Notes under the pieces: generated by a model | Database searches by the model: none | Told to the model about the DNA's origin: nothing | What the model saw: the letters and a program-made list of their open reading frames with translations, nothing else | Shown here: positions 34,848 to 44,182 of the stretch, in pieces | Layout: each line of letters starts with the position of its first letter | Position numbering within the stretch: position 1 is the first letter of the stretch | Translations under genes and position numbers: made by a program | Assembly (NCBI RefSeq): GCF_002251365.1 | Contig: NZ_NPJH01000092.1 | Location: 39,354 to 103,353, forward strand | DNA from: Prevotella sp. P3-122 | Lineage (GTDB): Bacteria; Bacteroidota; Bacteroidia; Bacteroidales; Bacteroidaceae | Direction of reading: 5' to 3' | Length of the DNA stretch: 64,000 nt

Positions 34848-36047
34848 ATGAAGAAGAAAGTAGTGGTAGCCTTTTCTGGCGGATTGGACACCTCTTACAC
34901 AGTAATGAAACTCAAAGAGGAAGGATACGACGTCTATGCTGCATGTGCCAACACGGGCGGATTTAGCCAGGAGCAGCTCAAGAAGAACGAGGAAAACGCA
35001 TACAAGCTCGGTGCGGTAAAGTATGTTACCCTCGACGTGACACAGGAATATTACGAGAAGTCGCTGAAATACATGATATTCGGCAACGTGCTTCGCAATA
35101 ACTGCTATCCTATCTCGGTCAGCTCCGAGCGCATCTTCCAAGCCATTGCCATAGCGCGTTATGCAAATGAGATTGGAGCTGATGCCATTGCCCATGGCTC
35201 AACAGGTGCAGGCAACGACCAGATAAGGTTTGACATGACATTCCTCGTGATGGCACCAGGCGTGAAGATCATAACTCTCACCCGTGACCATGCGCTGTCT
35301 AGGCAGGAAGAGGTTGACTACCTCAACGCACATGGCTTCTATGCCGACTTCACCAAGCTGAAATACTCGTACAACGTAGGTATATGGGGTACCAGCATCT
35401 GCGGAGGAGAACTGCTCGACCCGACACAGGGACTGCCGGAGGAGGCTTACCTGAAGCACGTAACGGCAAAGGATGAGGAGAGCGAGCTGAGGATTACCTT
35501 CGAGAAGGGAGAAATCGTGGCTGTCAATGGCGAGCACTATGATGACAAGATAGCTGCCATCCAGAAGATTGAGGAGATTGGTGCAAGCTACGCCATCGGC
35601 CGCGACTGCAATGTCGGCGATACTATAATAGGTATAAAGGGCAGGGTAGGCTTTGAGGCTGCCGCGCCAAAGCTCATCATAGAGGCACACCGACTGTTGG
35701 AGAAGAGCACTCTCTCCAAGTGGCAGCAGTACTGGAAGGACCAGGTGGCCAACTGGTACGGAATGTTCCTGCACGAGAGCCAGTATCTGGAGCCTGTCAT
35801 GCCCGATATGGAGGCCATGCTGACCTCATCGCAGCGCAATGTCAACGGAACGGCCATACTGAAGCTGCGCCCATACGGCTTCCAGACGGTTGGCATAGAC
35901 TCTGCCGACGACCTCACAAAGTCAAAACTTGGCGAGTATGGCGAGATGCAGCACGGCTGGACAGCTGACGATGCGAAAGGCTTCATCAAGGTGTCGAGCA
36001 CACCGCTGAGGGTGTACTACGGTATGCATCCTGACGAGAAGAGATAA
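34848..36047 (+). CDS. argG: Argininosuccinate synthase
   Basis: ArgG joins citrulline and aspartate with ATP to give argininosuccinate. The 399-residue protein begins with the PP-loop motif AFSGGLDTSYTVMKL (residues ~8-22) and contains AHGSTGAGNDQIRF, the family ATP/citrulline block. Start ATG 34848 is 2 bp after the GNAT stop. Length is normal. Confidence 0.96.
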   Translation: MKKKVVVAFSGGLDTSYTVMKLKEEGYDVYAACANTGGFSQEQLKKNEENAYKLGAVKYVTLDVTQEYYEKSLKYMIFGNVLRNNCYPISVSSERIFQAIAIARYANEIGADAIAHGSTGAGNDQIRFDMTFLVMAPGVKIITLTRDHALSRQEEVDYLNAHGFYADFTKLKYSYNVGIWGTSICGGELLDPTQGLPEEAYLKHVTAKDEESELRITFEKGEIVAVNGEHYDDKIAAIQKIEEIGASYAIGRDCNVGDTIIGIKGRVGFEAAAPKLIIEAHRLLEKSTLSKWQQYWKDQVANWYGMFLHESQYLEPVMPDMEAMLTSSQRNVNGTAILKLRPYGFQTVGIDSADDLTKSKLGEYGEMQHGWTADDAKGFIKVSSTPLRVYYGMHPDEKR

Positions 36048-36122
36048 AAATCGCGCGTCTCTGCAACTTTAGGTGGCCTGTCTGCGTCAAATAAGCAGAT
36101 AACCACTTAAATACATAAGATT

Positions 36123-36317
36123 ATGAATGCAAGAAAAAGACTGCAAAGGTCAGAACACGACAAATGGATAGGAGGCGTATGCGGAGGAATAGCAGAGTAT
36201 CTTGACTGGGACCCAACCCTGATAAGGCTGGCATGGCTTGTAGCCACCATCTTCAGTGCGGGCTTTCCGGGATTTATTATCTACTTGTTCCTTTGGATAT
36301 GCATGCCAAAAGGATAA
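36123..36317 (+). CDS. PspC domain protein
   Basis: The 64-residue protein is a single PspC domain: basic N-terminus, then KWIGGVCGGIAEYLDWDPTLIRLAWL and a hydrophobic helix (about residues 37-60) ending ICMPKG. PspC proteins sit in the inner membrane and take part in envelope stress responses. It lies between argG and argC (10 bp before the latter), so it is likely read with the arg genes although its role is unrelated. Confidence 0.88.
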   Translation: MNARKRLQRSEHDKWIGGVCGGIAEYLDWDPTLIRLAWLVATIFSAGFPGFIIYLFLWICMPKG

Positions 36318-36327
36318 GATTACCAGA

Positions 36328-37326
36328 ATGATAAAGATTGGAATTCTTGGTGCGGCGGGGTATACAGGAGGCGAGCTTATTCGCCTCTTGATACACCACC
36401 CCGAGGCACAGATAGTTTTCGCAAACAGCGAAAGCAACGCAGGCAACTATGTTGCCGACATACACGAGGGTCTCTATGGAGACACAGACATGAAGTTCAC
36501 CGCCGACATGCCATTTGATGATGTCGACGTTATATTCTTCTGCTTCGGTCATGGCAAGAGCGAGGCGTTTATCAGGGAGCATCATATTCCGCAGCATGTA
36601 AGGATTATTGACCTTGCACAGGACTTTCGCATTGCGGGCAATGACAGCAATGCCGGTTTTATGACTCCTGCCAACCACGACTTTGTTTACGGACTGCCAG
36701 AGATAAACAGGGAGCTTATAGCCAATGCGCGGCATGTGGCCAACCCCGGATGCTTTGCCACGTGCATACAGCTGGGACTGTTGCCTGCCGCCAAGCTGGG
36801 ACTCATCAACGATGATGTTGCCGTCAATGCCATAACAGGCTCAACAGGTGCGGGACAGAAGCCCGGTGCCACCACACACTTCTCGTGGCGAAACAACAAC
36901 ATGAGCATCTACAAGGCGTTCACCCACCAGCATGTGCCTGAGATAAGGCAAAGCCTACGTCAGGTGCAGGGCTACCTCGATGCCGCCATCGACTTCATCC
37001 CTTACCGTGGCGACTTTGCAAGGGGCATCTTCGCTACCGAGGTGGTAAGGACCGACAAGCCGATAGAGGAAATAGTAGAGGGCTACAAGGAGTTCTACAA
37101 GGATGCCGCCTTCACTCACTATGTGGACAAGAGCATCGACATGAAGCAGGTGGTGAACACCAACAAGGCTCTTGTCCATTGCGACAAGTTCGGCAATAAG
37201 CTGCTCATCACATCGTGCATCGACAACCTGCTGAAGGGGGCTGTGGGACAAGCTGTACAGAATATGAACATCATGTTCGGCATCGATGAGAAATCTGGTC
37301 TTAATCTGAAACCGTCAGCGTTTTAA
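36328..37326 (+). CDS. argC: N-acetyl-gamma-glutamyl-phosphate reductase
   Basis: ArgC reduces N-acyl-glutamyl phosphate to the semialdehyde with NADPH. The start is ATG 36328 (MIKIGILGAAGYTGGEL), giving a 332-residue protein whose Rossmann motif comes at once. The catalytic Cys is at ~142 in HVANPGCFATCIQL. In Bacteroidetes the acyl group may be succinyl. argD follows after 79 bp. Confidence 0.95.
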   Translation: MIKIGILGAAGYTGGELIRLLIHHPEAQIVFANSESNAGNYVADIHEGLYGDTDMKFTADMPFDDVDVIFFCFGHGKSEAFIREHHIPQHVRIIDLAQDFRIAGNDSNAGFMTPANHDFVYGLPEINRELIANARHVANPGCFATCIQLGLLPAAKLGLINDDVAVNAITGSTGAGQKPGATTHFSWRNNNMSIYKAFTHQHVPEIRQSLRQVQGYLDAAIDFIPYRGDFARGIFATEVVRTDKPIEEIVEGYKEFYKDAAFTHYVDKSIDMKQVVNTNKALVHCDKFGNKLLITSCIDNLLKGAVGQAVQNMNIMFGIDEKSGLNLKPSAF

Positions 37327-37405
37327 GGGTAATCCAATAAATCTATTGAAAGGGCAAGTCTCCTTATACCATAGGATTCTTCCCTCTTCATTCTTCACAT
37401 AAATT

Positions 37406-38551
37406 ATGAAACTATTCGACGTATACCCACTATTTGACATAAACATAGTAAAGGGACAAGGCTGCAAGGTATGGGACGACAAAGGCCAGGAATACCTTGA
37501 CCTGTATGGCGGTCATGCCGTGATAAGCATAGGACACTGCCATCCGCATTATGTGGAGATGATGACCCGGCAACTCAACAGCCTGGGCTTCTACTCCAAC
37601 TCGGTTATCAACAAGCTGCAGGTGCAGCTGGCAGAAAGGCTTGGCAAGGCAAGCGGATATGAGGACTACCAGTTCTTCCTCATAAACTCTGGTGCTGAGG
37701 CAAACGAGAATGCCCTGAAACTGGCTTCATTCACAAACGGACGCACGCGCGTGCTTTCTGCAGAGAAGGCTTTCCATGGTAGGACTTCACTCGCTGTAGA
37801 AGCAACAAACAATCCAAAAATCATAGCACCGATAAACGATAACGGCCACGTGACCTATCTGCCCATCAATGATATTGGTGCTTGGGAGAAGGAACTCGCC
37901 AAGGGCGATGTGTGCGCCTGCATCATAGAAGCCATACAGGGCGTAGGCGGATGCAATATGATTACTCCGGAGTTTGCCCAGGCTCTCCATGCCGCCTGCA
38001 AGAAGTATGGCGCATTCCTCATTTGCGATGAGATACAATGCGGATATGGCCGTAGCGGAAAGTTCTTCGCACACCAGTGGCTGGGCATCCGTCCCGACCT
38101 CATAACGGTGGCCAAGGGTATAGGCTGCGGCTTCCCTATGGGCGGCGTGCTGATATCGCCGGATTTCAAGCCTGTATATGGGCAACTCGGTACAACCTTC
38201 GGTGGCAATCACCTCGCTTGTACGGCAGCACTTGCCGTGCTCGATGTCTTCGAAAGCGAGCATCTTGTAGAGAATGCCCATGAGACGGGCGAGTATCTCA
38301 TATCCCGACTCAAGGAACTGCAGAAGCAGAACAGCCATATCACCGAGGTGAGAGGCCGCGGACTGATGGTAGGCGTGGTACTCGACATACCGCACAAGGA
38401 AGTCAGAAGGAAACTTATCTTCGAAGAACATTGCTTCACCGGGTGCGCTGGCACGAATGTCCTCCGGTTGCTCCCGCCGCTCTGCATGACTAAGGAGATG
38501 GTGGACGCCTTCATAGACAAGTTCACCAGAGCTCTGCAGGACATAGAATAA
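37406..38551 (+). CDS. argD: Acetylornithine (or succinylornithine) aminotransferase
   Basis: This class III PLP aminotransferase converts N-acyl-glutamate semialdehyde to N-acyl-ornithine. The PLP-binding Lys is at ~237 (LITVAKGIGCGFPMGG); other family blocks are FLINSGAEANENALKLA, FHGRTSLAVEATNN and IICDEIQ-type ICDEIQCGYGRSG. The protein has 381 residues. It is in line with argC and proC, 25 bp before the latter. Confidence 0.94.
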   Translation: MKLFDVYPLFDINIVKGQGCKVWDDKGQEYLDLYGGHAVISIGHCHPHYVEMMTRQLNSLGFYSNSVINKLQVQLAERLGKASGYEDYQFFLINSGAEANENALKLASFTNGRTRVLSAEKAFHGRTSLAVEATNNPKIIAPINDNGHVTYLPINDIGAWEKELAKGDVCACIIEAIQGVGGCNMITPEFAQALHAACKKYGAFLICDEIQCGYGRSGKFFAHQWLGIRPDLITVAKGIGCGFPMGGVLISPDFKPVYGQLGTTFGGNHLACTAALAVLDVFESEHLVENAHETGEYLISRLKELQKQNSHITEVRGRGLMVGVVLDIPHKEVRRKLIFEEHCFTGCAGTNVLRLLPPLCMTKEMVDAFIDKFTRALQDIE

Positions 38552-38576
38552 CAAACATCACAAACAACATATCATC

Positions 38577-39359
38577 ATGAAAATAGCCATTATCGGTGCC
38601 GGTGCCATGGGTGGTGCCATAGCAGAAGGTATACTTAAACTAGACGGCTTCAATGCTGCCGACCTTACAGTCAGCGACCACAACAGGCCTGTACTCAACC
38701 ATTTCGCCTCTCTTGGTGCAAATGCCATTGCGGACAACAATGAGGCGGTAAAGGATGCCGACATAGTCTGCGTGGTGGTAAAGCCATGGCACGTGGAGAA
38801 AACCCTAAGAGGCATCAAGGAGTCGCTCGACTACCACCGCCAGACGTTAGTTGTGGTGGCAGCGGGGGTAAGCTCCGCCAATATCCTGTCATGGACGGAG
38901 AAGGACGGGGCCGTGCCACAGCTCGTGCTCGCCATGCCCAACATCGCCATCGAATACAAGGCGTCAATGACATATATCACACCAGTGAATACCGACGAGA
39001 AGACCACAGACATCATCGAGGGGCTGTTCAACTCGCTGGGCGAGACCGTCTCCATAGACGAGGACCACTATCCCGCCGCCACAGCACTGTCGTGCTCTAT
39101 AGCCTTTGCCATGAGGTATGCAAGGGCAAGCATAGAGGGTGCCGTAGAACTGGGATTTAAGGCTAAGGCTGCGCAGAAGATTGTCTTGCAGACCATGAAG
39201 GGGGCTGTGGAGCTGTTGCAGGCTACTGGCGAGCATCCGGAAAGTGCCATAGACAAGGTGACGACACCGGGCGGACTTACCATCAGGGGACTGAACGAAA
39301 TGGAGCACAACGGATTTACTTCGGCTGTGATAAAGGGAATAAAAGCCTCGAAAGTATAG
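38577..39359 (+). CDS. proC: Pyrroline-5-carboxylate reductase
   Basis: ProC makes proline from pyrroline-5-carboxylate with NAD(P)H. The 260-residue protein has the N-terminal nucleotide motif GAGAMGGAIAEGIL and the C-terminal signature KVTTPGGLTIRGLNEME. It sits directly after argD, tying proline to arginine synthesis, with proB and proA ~2.3 kb further on. Confidence 0.96.
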   Translation: MKIAIIGAGAMGGAIAEGILKLDGFNAADLTVSDHNRPVLNHFASLGANAIADNNEAVKDADIVCVVVKPWHVEKTLRGIKESLDYHRQTLVVVAAGVSSANILSWTEKDGAVPQLVLAMPNIAIEYKASMTYITPVNTDEKTTDIIEGLFNSLGETVSIDEDHYPAATALSCSIAFAMRYARASIEGAVELGFKAKAAQKIVLQTMKGAVELLQATGEHPESAIDKVTTPGGLTIRGLNEMEHNGFTSAVIKGIKASKV

Positions 39360-39378
39360 ATATATGCGAAAAATGTTA

Positions 39379-39386
39379 TACTTTTG
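39379..39386 (+). promoter_or_regulatory. -7 box before the XRE-cupin gene
   Basis: TACTTTTGCACC matches TAnnTTTG, 27 bp before the ATG at 39413, suggesting a new transcript starts inside the cluster. Confidence 0.55.
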
Positions 39387-39412
39387 CACCAAACAATAAT
39401 TATCACAACATT

Positions 39413-39967
39413 ATGGAAGATACTATCAAACTAATAGGCGAACGCCTTAAAGGACTGAGGGACGTTCTCGACCTCTCTGTTGAGGAGATGGCAGAAACCT
39501 GTGCTATCACTAATGACGAATATGTTGCCATGGAAAATGGCGAGAGCGAGCTGCATGTCAGCAACCTGCAGAAGATTGCCAAGAAATATGGCATCTCCCT
39601 CGACGTGCTGATGTTCGGCGAGGAGCCACACATGAGCTCTTATTTCCTTACCCGTAAGGGACAGGGACTGAGTGTCGAGCGCCGCAAGGCCTACCACTAC
39701 GAGTCGTTGGCCAGCGGCTTCAGGGGAAGAAAGGCCGACCCGTTCATCGTTACCGTAGAGCCAAAGCCTGCCGATGCTCCTGCTGAAAGGAACACGCATG
39801 CCGGTCAGGAGTTCAATATGGTATTGGAAGGCGAGATGGAGCTGACCATAGGCAAGAAGACGCTGGTGCTACACGAGGGTGACAGCATCATCTTCGATGC
39901 CACTCAGCCCCATGGCATGAGGACTATTGGTGAGCAGAAAGTGAAATTCTTGGCAATAATATTTTAG
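39413..39967 (+). CDS. XRE-family regulator with cupin domain
   Basis: The 184-residue protein joins an N-terminal helix-turn-helix (residues ~6-65, RLKGLRDVLDLSVEEMAETCAITNDEYVAMENGESE) to a C-terminal cupin barrel (~95-184, HAGQEFNMVLEGEMELTIGKKTLVLHEGDSIIFDATQPHGM) whose His and Glu residues could hold a metal. Proteins of this type often regulate the adjacent metabolic gene in response to a small ligand. The acyl-CoA ligase 50 bp downstream is the obvious partner. Confidence 0.9.
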   Translation: MEDTIKLIGERLKGLRDVLDLSVEEMAETCAITNDEYVAMENGESELHVSNLQKIAKKYGISLDVLMFGEEPHMSSYFLTRKGQGLSVERRKAYHYESLASGFRGRKADPFIVTVEPKPADAPAERNTHAGQEFNMVLEGEMELTIGKKTLVLHEGDSIIFDATQPHGMRTIGEQKVKFLAIIF

Positions 39968-40017
39968 TTGACAAGCAAAAAGACTGATTACTTGCCGACT
40001 ATAAAAAAGCAAAAACT

Positions 40018-41691
40018 ATGATTGAGAGATTCTTGGCACAGACACAGTTCTCATCGGAAGAGGACTTCAAGCAGAACCTGCAATTCAAGATAAAAGAGAA
40101 CTTCAACTTTGCCTACGACGTCATGGACGCATGGGCAGAGGAGGCACCAGGCAAGCTCGCCCTGCTGTGGACGAGCGAGAGAGGTGAGGAGAAACGCTTC
40201 ACGTTCCAGGACTTAAAGGAGCAGACCGACCAGGCTGCAAGCTATTTCCAAAGTCTCGGCATAGGCCGCGGCGATATGGTGATGCTCATCCTCAAGCGCC
40301 ACTACCAGTGGTGGCTATCCATGCTTGCGCTATGCAAGATTGGAGCCGTGGCTATACCTGCTACGCACATGCTTACCAAGCACGACATCGTCTACCGCAA
40401 CAACCGCGCAAGCGTCAAGGCTATAGTGAGCGTCAACGATGAATATGTTACCTCGCAGATACTCGCTGCCATGGACGAGAGCCCAACAGTGAAGGTGCTC
40501 GTGGCAGTAAACTCCGACACTGAGGCCGGGAAACCCGTTGCTGCGGGCTTCCATAACTGGAACGCTGAGTGGCAACAGGCTCCGCGGTATGAACGCCCAG
40601 CTAATGTCAATACCAATGAGGACACCATGCTGATGTATTTCACCAGCGGAACAAGCGGCGAGCCGAAGATGGTTGCACACGACCATCTGTATGCCCTTGG
40701 CCATCTCACTACTGGCGTATACTGGCACAACCTCAGCGCTGACAGCATCCATCTGACCGTTGCCGACACTGGCTGGGGCAAGGCTGTATGGGGCAAGCTC
40801 TACGGACAGTGGTTTGCGGGAGCAACGGTATTCGTATACGACCACGAGAAGTTTACAGCGGAGAAGATTATGCGCGCCATTGAGAAATACCATATCACCT
40901 CGTTCTGCGCACCTCCCACCATCTACCGTTTCATGATACAGGAGGATTTCTCCAAGTACGACCTCTCGTCACTCCGCTATTGCACCACAGCCGGTGAGGC
41001 ACTGGAGCCTGCCGTATATCAGAAGTTCCTTGAGCTGACGGGCATAAGCCTCATGGAGGGCTTCGGACAGACCGAGACTACCATGACCCTTGGCACCTTC
41101 CCTTGGAACACACCGAAGCCAGGTAGCATGGGCAAGCCAAACCCGCAGTACGACATACGCCTGCTCAAGTCCGACGGCTCAGAGTGTGAGGACGGTGAGA
41201 AGGGCGAGATTTGCGTCAGGGTCGGCGACTGCAAGCCTTACGGACTGTTCAAATACTACTACCGTGACGAAGAGATGACCAAGCAGGTGTGGCACGATGG
41301 CCTGTATCATACGGGCGATATGGCATGGCGCGACGAGGACGGCTACTACTGGTTTGTAGGCCGTATCGACGATGTCATCAAGTCGAGCGGATACCGCATA
41401 GGTCCGTTTGAGGTGGAGAGCGCGCTCATCTCCCATCCTGCTGTAGTGGAATGTGCCATCACGGGCGTGCCCGATGAAATCAGGGGAATGGTGGTAAAGG
41501 CTACCGTAGTGCTGCACAAGGACTGGAAGGAAAAGGCCGGCGAGGCTCTCGTGAAGGAGCTGCAGGCTCATGTGAAGCACGAGACCGCACCATACAAATA
41601 TCCGCGTATCATCGAGTTTGTTGACGAGCTTCCAAAGACCATCAGCGGAAAGATACGCAGGGTTGAGATCAGGGAAAAGGACAAGAAATGA
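40018..41691 (+). CDS. AMP-forming acyl-CoA ligase (acetyl/medium-chain type)
   Basis: The 557-residue protein is an ANL-superfamily ligase: P-loop FTSGTSGEPKMV at ~208, GFGQTET, HTGDMAWRDEDGYYWFVGRIDDVIKSSGYRIGPFEVES and the C-terminal catalytic Lys in ISGKIRR. It resembles acetyl-CoA or medium-chain acyl-CoA synthetases more than long-chain ones. Its stop overlaps the proB start by 4 bp. The carboxylic substrate is unknown; control by the XRE-cupin protein upstream is inferred. Confidence 0.88.
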   Translation: MIERFLAQTQFSSEEDFKQNLQFKIKENFNFAYDVMDAWAEEAPGKLALLWTSERGEEKRFTFQDLKEQTDQAASYFQSLGIGRGDMVMLILKRHYQWWLSMLALCKIGAVAIPATHMLTKHDIVYRNNRASVKAIVSVNDEYVTSQILAAMDESPTVKVLVAVNSDTEAGKPVAAGFHNWNAEWQQAPRYERPANVNTNEDTMLMYFTSGTSGEPKMVAHDHLYALGHLTTGVYWHNLSADSIHLTVADTGWGKAVWGKLYGQWFAGATVFVYDHEKFTAEKIMRAIEKYHITSFCAPPTIYRFMIQEDFSKYDLSSLRYCTTAGEALEPAVYQKFLELTGISLMEGFGQTETTMTLGTFPWNTPKPGSMGKPNPQYDIRLLKSDGSECEDGEKGEICVRVGDCKPYGLFKYYYRDEEMTKQVWHDGLYHTGDMAWRDEDGYYWFVGRIDDVIKSSGYRIGPFEVESALISHPAVVECAITGVPDEIRGMVVKATVVLHKDWKEKAGEALVKELQAHVKHETAPYKYPRIIEFVDELPKTISGKIRRVEIREKDKK

Positions 41692-42449
41692 GAATAGTAA
41701 TAAAAGTGGGCAGCAACGTGCTGACACGAGACAACGGCAAGCTGGATGTCACGAGAGTGTCGGCAATAGTCGACCAGGTGGCATGGCTGAAGGGACAGGG
41801 ACACGATGTGGTCCTTGTCTCATCGGGTGCCGTGGCGTGCGGACGCAGGGAGCTAAAGGTTGACCACGACCTTGACTCCGTAGAGCAGAGGCAGCTGTTC
41901 TCAGCATTGGGACAGGTGAAGCTTATCGGACTCTACTACGACCTGTTCCGTGAGCACAACCTGCATGTCGGGCAGGTGCTGACCATGAAGGAGAACTTTG
42001 AGCAGGGTGAGCAGTATGACAACCAGAAGGCATGTATGACCGTGATGCTCGAGAATGGGGTAGTGCCGATAGTCAACGAGAACGATACGGTGTGTGTCAC
42101 CGAGCTGATGTTCACCGACAATGATGAGCTGTCAGGGCTTATCGCCATGATGCTTCACGCCGACATGCTGGTACTGCTGAGCAACATCGACGGCATATAT
42201 ACCGGCAATCCCTGTGACCCGCAAAGTACGCTTGTCCGTAAAGTGGAGGCCAGCACCGACCTGTCGCAATACATCCAGGCATCAAAAAGCTCCTTGGGAC
42301 GCGGCGGCATGGTGTCGAAGTATTCTACTGCCCGAAGGGTGCAGCATAGTGGAATAAAGGTCATTATTGCCAACGGCAAGCGCGATGACATCCTCATAGA
42401 CCTTATCACAAGGCCGGAGGAGACCAGGCACACGGAATTCCAGGCATGA
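41688..42449 (+). CDS. proB: Glutamate 5-kinase, short form without PUA domain
   Basis: ProB phosphorylates glutamate in the first step of proline synthesis. The 253-residue protein consists of the amino-acid kinase domain only: KVGSNVLTRDNGKL at the start, VSSGAVACGRREL, and VNENDTV with the ATP-site FTDNDELSGLIAMMLHADMLVLLSNIDGIYTGNP. The C-terminal PUA domain of the ~370-residue E. coli enzyme is missing, and no remnant follows before proA, so this is not a truncation by a late stop within the window. It overlaps the CoA ligase by ATGA. Confidence 0.93.
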   Translation: MRIVIKVGSNVLTRDNGKLDVTRVSAIVDQVAWLKGQGHDVVLVSSGAVACGRRELKVDHDLDSVEQRQLFSALGQVKLIGLYYDLFREHNLHVGQVLTMKENFEQGEQYDNQKACMTVMLENGVVPIVNENDTVCVTELMFTDNDELSGLIAMMLHADMLVLLSNIDGIYTGNPCDPQSTLVRKVEASTDLSQYIQASKSSLGRGGMVSKYSTARRVQHSGIKVIIANGKRDDILIDLITRPEETRHTEFQA

Positions 42450-42496
42450 TGGCAGAGTGGGCAGGCAATTAATAGAATACACCTTATTATATATTT

Positions 42497-43747
42497 ATGG
42501 TACTTACAGAGACATTCACGAAGGTGAAGTCGGCAAGCCGGAAACTGGCCTTGCTGACCGATGATAAGAGAAACACCATACTGATGGCGGTAGCCGATGC
42601 TATAATAGCCAACAGCGACACGCTGCTGCAGGCCAATGCCGAAGATCTGGCAAGGATGGACAGCAACAGCCCTCTCTACGACCGTCTGATGCTTACCGAA
42701 CAGAGACTCATGGGAATAGCCGACGACATGCGGCATGTTGCCACGCTACCCTCGCCCCTTGGCATGGAGACAAAGCACAAGACGCTCGACAACGGCTTGA
42801 GGCTGAAGCGCGTAAGCGTACCCTTTGGCGTTATCGGCGTCATCTACGAGGCACGCCCCAACGTCACCTTCGACGTGTTCTCGCTCTGCCTGAAGAGCGG
42901 CAATGCCTGCATACTGAAAGGTGGAAAGGATGCTGACAGCTCGTGCCGTGCCGCGATAAGCCTCATTCATGCCGTGCTTGAGGAACACGGCGTGGACACC
43001 GCCGTTGCCACACTCCTTCCTGCCACCCACGAGGCTACGGCAGAGATGCTCAACGCCGTGGGATTTATTGATGTGTGCATACCACGTGGTGGCAGAAAGC
43101 TTATTGATTTCGTCCGCAACACCGCCAAGGTGCCTGTCATAGAGACTGGTGCGGGAGTGGTGAATACCTATCTCGACAAGGATGCCGACATCGCAATGGC
43201 GGCCCGTATCGTAGAGAATGGCAAGACCAGACGGTGCAGCGTATGCAATGCCCTCGACTGCCTGATAGTGCATGCCGACAGATTGCCAGACCTTCCGGCC
43301 GTATGCTCGCCATTGGCGCGTCACGAAGTGATGGTATATGCCGACCCGAGGGCATACCAGGCTCTTGCAGGAAGCTATCCCTCTGAATTGCTCCAACCTG
43401 CCACAGATGACAGCTTCGGCACGGAATTCATGGCAATGAAGATAGCGATACGTACAGTAGATACCATTGACGAGGCTCTGGACCATATACAGCTCTACGG
43501 CTCCGGGCATAGCGAGGCAATAATAACATCCGACGAGACGGCGGCACACCTGTTCCAGCAATCGGTTGATGCCGCATGCGTATACTGGAACGCACCAACC
43601 AGCTTCACCGACGGCGCACAGTTCGGACTTGGCGCTGAAATAGGCATTAGCACACAGAAGCTCGGACCGCGAGGCCCCATGGCATTGGAGGAAATGACAA
43701 CATACAAATGGATAATTGAGGGAGAGGGACAGGTTAGGGATAGGTAG
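42497..43747 (+). CDS. proA: Gamma-glutamyl phosphate reductase
   Basis: ProA reduces glutamyl-5-phosphate to the semialdehyde with NADPH. The 416-residue protein is an aldehyde-dehydrogenase-fold enzyme with the catalytic Cys at ~247 ([17 protein letters not shown]) and conserved blocks [17 protein letters not shown] and ALILKGG-type CILKGGKDA. It follows proB by 47 bp and ends the arg/pro block. Confidence 0.95.
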   Translation: MVLTETFTKVKSASRKLALLTDDKRNTILMAVADAIIANSDTLLQANAEDLARMDSNSPLYDRLMLTEQRLMGIADDMRHVATLPSPLGMETKHKTLDNGLRLKRVSVPFGVIGVIYEARPNVTFDVFSLCLKSGNACILKGGKDADSSCRAAISLIHAVLEEHGVDTAVATLLPATHEATAEMLNAVGFIDVCIPRGGRKLIDFVRNTAKVPVIETGAGVVNTYLDKDADIAMAARIVENGKTRRCSVCNALDCLIVHADRLPDLPAVCSPLARHEVMVYADPRAYQALAGSYPSELLQPATDDSFGTEFMAMKIAIRTVDTIDEALDHIQLYGSGHSEAIITSDETAAHLFQQSVDAACVYWNAPTSFTDGAQFGLGAEIGISTQKLGPRGPMALEEMTTYKWIIEGEGQVRDR

Positions 43748-43819
43748 CTGTCTCTACTGTATAACGGGAGCAAAAGATAAAGCGCAGACAAGTGTTGAAC
43801 CTGTCTGCGCTTTGTGCTG

Positions 43820-43892
43820 TCGGGATGAGGCGACTCGAACGCCCGACCCCTACGTCCCGAACGTAGTGCGCTACCAACTGCGCTACATCCCG
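43820..43892 (-). tRNA. tRNA-Pro (anticodon CGG)
   Basis: On the minus strand a full cloverleaf can be folded: acceptor CGGGATG/CATCCCG, D stem GCGC/GCGC, anticodon stem CTACG/CGTAG with loop TTCGGGA (anticodon CGG), T arm GGGCG-TTCGAGT-CGCCT and discriminator A. CCA is not encoded. The length is 73 nt. Confidence 0.95.
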
Positions 43893-43902
43893 TTTGCGGG
43901 TG

Positions 43903-43910
43903 CAAAGGTA
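43903..43910 (-). promoter_or_regulatory. -7 box for tRNA-Pro
   Basis: Minus strand TACCTTTGCACC, 10 bp before the tRNA 5' end, fits TAnnTTTG and a very short precursor leader. Confidence 0.6.
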
Positions 43911-43950
43911 CAGCTAATTTTTCAATTATTAGCATTTTTCTTCAAAAAAA

Positions 43951-43982
43951 TTTGCGGGAACAGATAAAAAAGACTATCTTTG
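43951..43982 (+). promoter_or_regulatory. Promoter of tRNA-Phe
   Basis: TTTG (43951-43954), 20 bp, TATCTTTG (43975-43982): a full consensus match ~60 bp before the tRNA. Confidence 0.75.
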
Positions 43983-44042
43983 CACTCGCTTTTACAGAAG
44001 ACGGGGCTGCAGCTCCTGTCGTGTAAGGCAAAAAGATATGAT

Positions 44043-44115
44043 GGTGCCATAGCTCAGTTGGTAGAGCAAAGGACTGAAAATCCTTGTGTCCCCGGTTCGA
44101 TTCCTGGTGGCACCA
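44043..44115 (+). tRNA. tRNA-Phe (anticodon GAA)
   Basis: Cloverleaf: acceptor GGTGCCA/TGGCACC, D stem GCTC/GAGC, anticodon stem AAGGA/TCCTT with loop CTGAAAA (anticodon GAA), variable GTGTC, T arm CCCGG-TTCGATT-CCTGG, discriminator A. 73 nt, CCA not encoded. Confidence 0.96.
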
Positions 44116-44128
44116 CTTAAAATGATAG

Positions 44129-44157
44129 AGAGTTACAGCAATGTAACTCTTTTTTTT
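44129..44157 (+). terminator. Terminator of tRNA-Phe
   Basis: AGAGTTACA (44129-44137), loop GCAA, TGTAACTCT (44142-44150), then a run of T to 44157: a textbook rho-independent terminator. Confidence 0.9.
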
Positions 44158-44182
44158 GTCTGTTTGACAAGCCTCTTTTCAC

